This document shows, one piece after another, positions 1 to 3,775 of a stretch of DNA of 5,225 nucleotides. The notes beneath the pieces were generated by a model. That model saw only the letters and a list, made by a program, of their open reading frames with translations, was not told the DNA's origin and did not search any database. Numbering within the stretch: the stretch's first letter is position 1; each line of letters begins with the position of its first letter. The translations under genes and the position numbers were made by a program. The stretch is taken from NCBI GenBank assembly GCA_017883355.1, contig JADGNS010000438.1, forward strand, positions 1 to 5,225. Reading direction: 5' to 3'. Origin of the DNA: Candidatus Solibacter sp. (GTDB lineage: Bacteria > Acidobacteriota > Terriglobia > Bryobacterales > Bryobacteraceae).

Positions 1-1163
1 TGGAACTTTTCGGCGAAATCGAAGGCGTCGATGGACATGGAGAAGCACTCCTGCGGCGAGGCGGGAAAGAACATGGGGTGCTTGGTATCGCCGTGGGAGA
101 GGAGGGCGGTGGTGATGAGGTCGCTCTGCGCGGTGCGGGTGGGCAAGCCGGTGGAGGGTCCGACGCGCTCGACGTTGAAGACGACGGCGGGGATCTCGGC
201 ATAGTAGCCGAGGCCGATGAACTCGCTCATCAGGGAGATGCCGGGTCCGGCGGTAGCGGTCATGGATCGGGCGCCGGCCCATCCGGCGCCGAGGGCCATG
301 CCGATGGAGGCCAGTTCGTCTTCGGCCTGCACGATGGCATAGGTCGCCTTGCCGGTTTCGGGGTCCATGCGGAAGCGCTTCATGTAGCCGATCATGGTTT
401 CGACCAGCGAGGAGGAAGGCGTAATGGGATACCAGGTCACCACGGTGCAGCCGGCGAACATGCAGCCCAGGGCGCACGCGGCATTGCCATCGAGGATGAT
501 CTTGCCGGCGGTTTCGTTCATGCGCTCGACCTTGTAGCGGATGGGCTCGGGGAAGGTCTTGGTGGCGAAGTCGAAGCCGGCCTGGCAGGCGCCCCAGTTC
601 AAGTCGGCGGCCTTGGCCTTCTTCTTGCCGAACTGTTTGAGCAAGGCGTGGCGGATCTCTTCCATTTCGATGGAGAGCAGTTTGGCGACCACGCCATCGT
701 AGATCATATTGCGGACCAGCTTGCGCAATTTGGCGTCGGGGCACACGGGCGCCACGAGCTTATCGAAGGGGACGGGGAAGAAGTGCACATCGCTGCGCAG
801 TTCGTTGAGTTTCAGCGGCTCGTCGTAGACCACGGCGGCGCCAGAGTCGAGCTTCAGGACATCCTCGCGCGCGGTTTCGGGGTTCATGGCGACCAGGAAA
901 TCGATTTCCTTGCGGCGTCCGATGTAGCCGTGTTTGCTGACGCGGATGGTAAACCAGGTGGGCAGGCCGGCGATGTTCGAGGGGAACATGTTCTTGCCGG
1001 AGACCGGGATACCCATCTGGAAGATGGCCCGCATAAGGACGGAGTTGGCGGTCTGGCTGCCGCTGCCGTTGACGGTGGCTACCTGGATGCTGAAATCGTT
1101 GGTTACCGAGTGGGTTGGTTGTCCCGGCAGCGAGTCCGCCGGAGATACCTCTAGTGTCGACAT
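1..1163 (-). CDS. korA: 2-oxoacid:ferredoxin oxidoreductase, fused gamma-alpha subunit (KorA type), N-terminal part
   Basis: This is the alpha subunit of a 2-oxoacid:acceptor oxidoreductase, most like the 2-oxoglutarate:ferredoxin enzyme, which converts 2-oxoglutarate plus CoA to succinyl-CoA and CO2 and reduces ferredoxin in the cytoplasm. The 387 codons present run from the start to the window edge; fused family members are about 600 residues, so the C-terminal third lies to the left. Residues about 25-200 form the gamma domain, with VNGSGSQTAN at 31-40 in the glycine-rich position and GKNMFPSNIAGLP at 56-68. The alpha pyrimidine-binding domain starts near 220 with GNAACALG (226-233), then YPITPSSSLVE (245-255) and the hallmark GPSTGLPT (335-342) followed by Q-S-D-L. 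The ATG at 1163-1161 is chosen because AAGGA (1174-1178) lies 10 nt upstream. The beta (TPP) subunit korB would be expected next, outside the window. 2-oxoglutarate specificity is inferred from the KorA-like fused architecture; another 2-oxoacid is possible. Confidence 0.93.
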   Translation of the reverse strand, partial: MSTLEVSPADSLPGQPTHSVTNDFSIQVATVNGSGSQTANSVLMRAIFQMGIPVSGKNMFPSNIAGLPTWFTIRVSKHGYIGRRKEIDFLVAMNPETAREDVLKLDSGAAVVYDEPLKLNELRSDVHFFPVPFDKLVAPVCPDAKLRKLVRNMIYDGVVAKLLSIEMEEIRHALLKQFGKKKAKAADLNWGACQAGFDFATKTFPEPIRYKVERMNETAGKIILDGNAACALGCMFAGCTVVTWYPITPSSSLVETMIGYMKRFRMDPETGKATYAIVQAEDELASIGMALGAGWAGARSMTATAGPGISLMSEFIGLGYYAEIPAVVFNVERVGPSTGLPTRTAQSDLITTALLSHGDTKHPMFFPASPQECFSMSIDAFDFAEKF

Positions 1164-1173
1164 CGATTGGAGT

Positions 1174-1178
1174 TCCTT
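1174..1178 (-). promoter_or_regulatory. Ribosome binding site of korA
   Basis: The minus strand reads AAGGA here, 10 nt before the ATG at 1163. It is the only good Shine-Dalgarno match nearby and fixes the korA start. Confidence 0.7.
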
Positions 1179-1214
1179 GTAATGGGGAGTGTGGCCCAGG
1201 GCACGGTTCTTTTG

Positions 1215-1220
1215 ATTATA
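1215..1220 (-). promoter_or_regulatory. Probable -10 element of the korA promoter
   Basis: The minus strand reads TATAAT, a perfect sigma-70 type -10 hexamer in otherwise GC-rich DNA, with a TTTTGCA stretch directly upstream. Transcription would begin near 1208, giving a leader of about 45 nt. There is no convincing -35: the place where it should lie (about 1238-1243) is the GTGGGGCA edge of the hairpin repeat. So either the promoter relies on its upstream TG-rich stretch or the repeat has replaced an older -35. Confidence 0.5.
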
Positions 1221-1236
1221 TGCAAAATGCAGAGTT

Positions 1237-1325
1237 GTGGGGCAGCCAATCCTGGCTGCAAGCCGGCCTTCCGGCCGGCTGGACTCGCTGGAAAGCGAGT
1301 CCGCAGGCTGAATAGCCTGCCCCAC
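1237..1325. repeat. Four-hairpin palindromic repeat array, copy 1
   Basis: This intergenic 89-nt block is almost entirely base-paired. GTGGGGCA (1237-1244) is the reverse complement of TGCCCCAC (1318-1325) and could close the whole block. Inside lie four consecutive perfect hairpins, each with a 4-nt loop: GCAGCCA/TGGCTGC (1242-1259, loop ATCC), AGCCGGCC/GGCCGGCT (1261-1280, loop TTCC), GGACTCGCT/AGCGAGTCC (1281-1302, loop GGAA) and GCAGGCT/AGCCTGC (1303-1320, loop GAAT). The outer arms share a few bases with the first and last hairpins, so the closed form and the hairpins compete partly. There is no U-tract, so this is not a classic terminator. It resembles dispersed REP-like palindromes of acidobacterial genomes; a shorter, rearranged relative lies at 3656-3729. 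Mobilisation by a RAYT-like transposase is a guess; no such gene is in the window. Confidence 0.8.
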
Positions 1326-1327
1326 GG

Positions 1328-1513
1328 TCAGCGGAGGGCTTCGAGTTCGGCGTCGCGGCGGTGGTAGCCGGTGGCGGCGATCAGGGCTTCGGCTTTGAGG
1401 AAGTGGTCGTGGGAGTGGTGGAGGCGGGCCATGGCGAGGTGGATGGCCGCCACCCATTTGGCATACTCCGCGTCCTCACCGGCTCGCGAGATGAAGAAGT
1501 GCGGCTTGGCCAT
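1328..1513 (-). pseudogene. Vestigial TIR-domain protein: TIR N-terminus joined to a TPR-like C-terminus (61 codons)
   Basis: The reading frame is open from ATG at 1513 to TGA at 1330-1328. Residues 5-22 (PHFFISRAGEDAEYAKWV) match the first strand and helix of bacterial TIR domains, whose usual opening is FISYxxxD followed by a WxA helix. A TIR domain needs about 130 residues, including a catalytic glutamate further on, so this one stops far too early. From about residue 24 the sequence changes character to two helices ending in EALIAATGYHRRDAELEAL, like the last helices of TPR repeats at the C-terminus of TIR or NTPase-TPR signalling proteins. I infer an in-frame internal deletion that kept both ends. 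The ATG has only a weak ribosome site (GGA about 8 nt upstream). The stop lies 2 nt from the hairpin repeat. It could instead be a short functional peptide or a chance ORF; TIR homology of the first 20 residues is the firmer part. Confidence 0.45.
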
Positions 1514-1561
1514 GGAGTGTCCAATCTATCATGCGGCGCACTTTGGACGACTGAGCGGCGT

Positions 1562-1957
1562 CTACCAGGCGAGTGTTGTGAGACCAGGTACTGCCGCGAA
1601 GTGCGCGTCCCGGGTCACGAGTGGCAGATCGAACTGGCGGGCCATGGCGGCTATCCAAATGTCGTTATCCGGGATCAGCCTGCCGGTTTCGGCAAGTTCC
1701 GCCTTCACCTGGCCGTACGTCTCGCTGGTGCTCTGGTCTGGCATCAAGACGGTGGTGGTTTGCAGGAAATCGCGAATGAGAGCCAGTTGTGCTTCCCGCC
1801 GCTGGGCGCGTAGCGCGCCATAGTGGAGTTCGCCCAGGACCACCCACGGGAGGTAGAGAGCCGGGGTGGCTCTTAGTCGCGCAGTAAGATCGGGATCGGT
1901 TCGGAGGTGCGCGACGACCACGTTCGTGTCCAGCAGGACACTACCAGCCGTGTTCAT
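1562..1957 (-). CDS. vapC: PIN-domain toxin, VapC family
   Basis: This is a 131-residue single-domain PIN protein, normal for VapC toxins, which are Mg-dependent endoribonucleases that cut tRNA or rRNA when not held by their antitoxin. The acidic active site is intact: D10 in LLDTN, E43 in LGELHYGA, D99 in NDIWIAA (D97 just before it), and D117 in VTRDAHF. The TRDAHF-to-VPGL ending is typical of the family. The ATG at 1957 lies inside the antitoxin gene, whose stop codon is downstream of it, giving a 17-nt overlap and translational coupling; GAGAAG lies 4 nt upstream of the ATG. The overlap and gene order (antitoxin first) support a type II toxin-antitoxin pair. The RNA target cannot be told from the sequence. 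Confidence 0.93.
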   Translation of the reverse strand: MNTAGSVLLDTNVVVAHLRTDPDLTARLRATPALYLPWVVLGELHYGALRAQRREAQLALIRDFLQTTTVLMPDQSTSETYGQVKAELAETGRLIPDNDIWIAAMARQFDLPLVTRDAHFAAVPGLTTLAW

Positions 1958-2159
1958 CGATCTTCTCGCAGCCTTCCTCGATAACCCGCTCCAATTCGTC
2001 GGCCTCTTCCGCCGAGAGTGCTCCGGCCGTGCGGGTGAGAATCGCCTGGCGCTCTTCCTGGCTGATTCGCTTGAGCCGTTGCACGAAATCGGCGGCCACT
2101 TCCAGTCTGGCCGGCGGCAGCGACTTCAGATCCGCGACGATATTTTCGAGGGGGCTCAT
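1941..2159 (-). CDS. Antitoxin of the VapBC-type pair (DUF2281/VapB-like), 72 aa
   Basis: This small acidic protein is encoded directly upstream of the PIN toxin and overlaps it by 17 nt, the usual arrangement for an antitoxin that binds and silences VapC. The N-terminal part (MSPLENIVADLKSLPP, then a helix with VAADFVQRLKR at 21-31) resembles the short antitoxins that start with a helix-rich 'L..lP...EV.DFV..L' segment, as in DUF2281. The C-terminal half (50-72) is a glutamate-rich helix ending IEEGCEKIDEHGW, which probably wraps the toxin. No clear AbrB, MetJ/Arc or Phd DNA-binding motif is visible, so self-repression through the nearby inverted repeat is uncertain. I chose the ATG at 2159; a TTG at 2195 would add 12 residues that overlap the putative promoter. 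Confidence 0.82.
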   Translation of the reverse strand: MSPLENIVADLKSLPPARLEVAADFVQRLKRISQEERQAILTRTAGALSAEEADELERVIEEGCEKIDEHGW

Positions 2160-2166
2160 CAGTTTC

Positions 2167-2195
2167 AAGGTACACCGCCAGGATTGGCCTGGCAA
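2167..2195 (-). promoter_or_regulatory. Candidate promoter and operator of the toxin-antitoxin operon
   Basis: On the minus strand, TTGCCA (2195-2190) and TACCTT (2172-2167) are separated by exactly 17 nt, a plausible but weak sigma-70 pair. The spacer holds a perfect 6-bp inverted repeat, GCCAGG (2177-2182) and CCTGGC (2188-2193) around 5 nt, well placed for autorepression. If this promoter is used, transcription starts almost at the ATG (2159), giving a leaderless or nearly leaderless mRNA; no ribosome site is seen there. Confidence 0.33.
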
Positions 2196-2222
2196 GCTGA
2201 CTGGCTGAGTAAAGCTCTAAGT

Positions 2223-2245
2223 CCGTCCCCTTTTCGCAAGGACGG
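2223..2245. repeat. Short inverted repeat downstream of the SIMPL genes, possible weak terminator
   Basis: CCGTCC (2223-2228) pairs with GGACGG (2240-2245) around an 11-nt loop, starting 3 nt after the stop codon of the second SIMPL gene on the minus strand. The position suits transcript ending, but no U-run follows, so it would not be a classic intrinsic terminator. The minus-strand string AAAAGGGGACGGAC resembles edges of REP-like elements. No gene is seen in 2160-2248. Confidence 0.3.
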
Positions 2246-2248
2246 GAT

Positions 2249-2935
2249 TTATTGGACGGTGGCGAAAACTACGTTGAGGTAAAACGTATACTGCGTGCTG
2301 GCGGGCAGCGAGACGGACGGAACGCCGAGCAGGAAACTGCCGAGCGCCGAGAAATCGCCGCTGCGCTGCCCGGCGGGCTGTCCGATGTTACCAACGTACG
2401 CGTAGACGCCGGCCGAATCGTTGATGTACCGGATGGCTCCCACCTTCACTCCGGCGGCAGCGGCGAGCGTCTGGGCCGACTTCCGGGCATCGTCCAACAG
2501 TCGGGGTAACGCCACCTGACGCGCGGCATCCAGCGCGGCCTGGCTGGGGTTGAATGCTACCGAGTATTGAAGGCTGGTGAGCGGGGCGGGCAGGTGAGAG
2601 CGCAGGGTTTCGAGGGCTTTGGCCGCGTCCATGGCCGTGCCCGCGGGAATGGCGACGGTGGCGGAATAGAGAATCTGCGCGGCGCCCGGAGGGTAGATGG
2701 AGTTGTCTTGGCCCAAACCGATGGCGACGACGGTTGGGTTGGGCAGTCCGGCACTCTGCAAGGCCTGCTTGACTTGCGGCTGAGTCGAATCGAGGGTTCC
2801 GGCGGCGGTGATGGTGAATGCCGCTTCGTCCGCGGTCAGGGTGACGGTGCGGCTGACCGGGGCGTTGATGCCATCGAACGTCTGGGCGGTGGCGGCGCAG
2901 GCAAGCGCGGGAATCAGTAGAAATAGGTGTTTCAT
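2249..2935 (-). CDS. Exported SIMPL (DUF541)-like protein, second of a tandem pair
   Basis: This 228-residue protein has a signal peptide (K2, hydrophobic 4-15, cleavage likely after the ATA at 15-17) and should be periplasmic or surface exposed. The rest resembles SIMPL/DUF541 proteins: a first segment with SRTVTLTADEAAFTI (28-42), where family members have 'v..G.g.v...PD.A.v...v'; a central YSVAFNPSQAALDAARQ (124-140); and a lysine- and alanine-rich helix DDARKSAQTLAAAAGVKVG (148-166), the most characteristic part, followed by the region corresponding to 'i..i.e'. The C-terminus is a strand, TQYTFYLNVVFATVQ. The SIMPL role is not well known; some members are outer-membrane-associated and stress-linked. 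The start is the ATG at 2935, 10 nt after the upstream gene's stop, with AAGG 6 nt before it. An upstream start at 3097 would overlap the neighbour by 150 nt and place the signal peptide internally. Confidence 0.85.
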   Translation of the reverse strand: MKHLFLLIPALACAATAQTFDGINAPVSRTVTLTADEAAFTITAAGTLDSTQPQVKQALQSAGLPNPTVVAIGLGQDNSIYPPGAAQILYSATVAIPAGTAMDAAKALETLRSHLPAPLTSLQYSVAFNPSQAALDAARQVALPRLLDDARKSAQTLAAAAGVKVGAIRYINDSAGVYAYVGNIGQPAGQRSGDFSALGSFLLGVPSVSLPASTQYTFYLNVVFATVQ

Positions 2936-2945
2936 GCGATGCCTT

Positions 2946-3614
2946 TCACTGCGTGAGGCCGTAAGTGACGTTGGCATAGAAGGTGTACTGCGTTCCGGAG
3001 CCGCCGCTAGTGGAAGAGATTGTGCCTGTGGTGCTGAAGTAGGGATTACCGATATAACTGACGCCGAAGTTTCCGGACGCATAGAACGATTCGGCAACGC
3101 CCCTGACGCCGCCCAACTTCAGGCCGGCGGCGGCGGCCAGCGTCTGGGCCTTCTTTTGGGCATCGGCGAAGAGTTGCGGTAACAGCGTCTGGTGCATGGC
3201 ATCCACCGTGGCCTGGCTGGCATTCAAGGCAGCCGAGTATTGGAAGCTCTTGAGCAGATCGGGTGGTTTGTTGCGCAGGGTCTCCATGATCTTGGCGGCG
3301 TCTTTCAGCCCGGCGGCTGGGACGCTGAATGCGAACTGATAGAGGACCAGGGTTTGGGTGGTGGGCGGGTTGGTGGAATAGTCGGTGTTTTGGCTGAGGG
3401 CGGTGCCGGAGTTGGAGAGGCCGGAAATTCCGGCGTCCAGAAAGATCTGGGCCACCTGCTGCTGCGTGGCGTCGAGCCCGGCGCCGGCGGCGATGGAGAA
3501 ATCGGCCTGGTCGGCGGTCAGGGTGACCGTGCGGGTCACCGAAGTCGCCAGGCCATCGGTGAGCTGGGGGAAAGCGGTGCAGGCGCAAAGTAGAAGCAGA
3601 GTCACAAGTCTCAT
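2946..3614 (-). CDS. Exported SIMPL (DUF541)-like protein, first of a tandem pair
   Basis: This 222-residue protein is a paralogue of the gene that follows it. The signal peptide is MRLVTLLLLCACTAFPQ, with cleavage probably near residue 17. The two mature proteins align throughout: TRTVTLTADQADFSI (27-41), LDATQQQVAQ (48-57), LKSFQYSAALNASQATVDAM (121-140), DAQKKAQTLAAAAGLKLGGVRGV (151-173) and the final TQYTFYANVTYGLTQ. The alanine-rich helix with LAAAAGLKLG is the SIMPL signature. They differ most in the loop around 62-90 and in a glycine/serine-rich, low-complexity stretch at 195-207 (TTGTISSTSGGSG), like a flexible linker before the last strand. The start is the ATG at 3614; a GTG at 3632 would add six residues. 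GGGG lies 3 nt upstream as a weak ribosome site. It is the first gene of a two-gene operon divergent from alaS. Function is unknown beyond probable export. Confidence 0.85.
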   Translation of the reverse strand: MRLVTLLLLCACTAFPQLTDGLATSVTRTVTLTADQADFSIAAGAGLDATQQQVAQIFLDAGISGLSNSGTALSQNTDYSTNPPTTQTLVLYQFAFSVPAAGLKDAAKIMETLRNKPPDLLKSFQYSAALNASQATVDAMHQTLLPQLFADAQKKAQTLAAAAGLKLGGVRGVAESFYASGNFGVSYIGNPYFSTTGTISSTSGGSGTQYTFYANVTYGLTQ

Positions 3615-3655
3615 ACACCCCGATTGTGGCACGGATGGGCTGTGTGGAACGGCAA

Positions 3656-3729
3656 GGGGTCATCCGAGCTTCGTTCGGATTGGCAGGCGGAAGCGCCTGC
3701 CCCACCATGCACAAGGCGGAGCCTTATGC
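3656..3729. repeat. Multi-hairpin palindromic repeat, copy 2 (rearranged relative of 1237-1325)
   Basis: Between the divergent SIMPL operon and alaS lie three consecutive hairpins. ATCCGAGC/GTTCGGAT (3662-3680, one G-U pair, loop TTC) and GGCAGGCG/CGCCTGCC (3682-3701, loop GAAG) are bracketed by GGGG (3656-3659) and CCCC (3700-3703). GCACAAGGC/GCCTTATGC (3709-3729, loop GGA, one C-A mismatch) follows. The minus strand from 3705 reads GTGGGGCAGGCG, the same edge as GTGGGGCAGGCT from 1325 in copy 1, so both belong to one family with different inner modules. Confidence 0.72.
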
Positions 3730-3736
3730 CACGGGC

Positions 3737-3742
3737 TACAAT
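3737..3742 (+). promoter_or_regulatory. Probable -10 element of alaS
   Basis: TACAAT matches five of six bases of TATAAT and lies 33 nt before the alaS start codon, 8 nt beyond the last hairpin of the repeat. No good -35 is found 16-18 nt upstream, where the GCACAAGGC hairpin sits. No T-box or other leader structure is visible between it and the start codon. Confidence 0.4.
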
Positions 3743-3764
3743 TGGATTTAGTCCACCAACATTT

Positions 3765-3770
3765 AAGGAA
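3765..3770 (+). promoter_or_regulatory. Ribosome binding site of alaS
   Basis: AAGGAA ends 5 nt before the GTG at 3776. This strong match decides the GTG start, since no ATG is available in this frame before the conserved N-terminus. Confidence 0.8.
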
Positions 3771-3775
3771 ACTCC

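Noticed and set aside
78..1154. Long plus-strand ORF of 358 codons opposite korA
   Set aside because: It is the antisense shadow of korA: very rich in Gly, Asp and His with no family resemblance, while the minus frame has clear KorA motifs throughout.
1237..1325. Cloverleaf-like shape suggesting a tRNA
   Set aside because: There are four hairpins with 4-nt loops and no 7-base anticodon loop, no T-loop TTC sequence and no proper acceptor stem or CCA context. Stem lengths do not match any tRNA arms.
1476..1658. Minus ORF of 60 codons overlapping the end of vapC
   Set aside because: It overlaps vapC and the TIR vestige in another frame, is rich in Arg and Ser, and shows no homology I recognise.
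2177..2188. The 12-nt string GCCAATCCTGGC (minus strand) also found at 1245-1256 in repeat copy 1
   Set aside because: About one to two shared 12-mers are expected by chance when both strands of a 5.2 kb window are compared with themselves, and surrounding bases do not match. Not evidence of a third repeat copy.
2936..3097. Upstream extension of the second SIMPL protein to 282 aa
   Set aside because: It would overlap the first SIMPL gene by about 150 nt and bury a clear signal peptide; the ATG at 2935 has a ribosome site and sits 10 nt after the preceding stop.
3046..3714. Minus ORF of 222 codons starting in repeat copy 2
   Set aside because: It is an out-of-frame shadow of the first SIMPL gene. 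Its opening residues (VGQALPPAN) are simply the hairpin repeat translated.
1237..3729. Possible CRISPR array from repeated palindromes
   Set aside because: There is no direct repeat of constant length with unique spacers; the palindromes are adjacent and differ in sequence, and no cas gene is present.
3743..3775. T-box or other riboswitch upstream of alaS
   Set aside because: The leader from the likely start site to the GTG is under 30 nt, too short for a T-box, and no conserved T-box sequence is seen.
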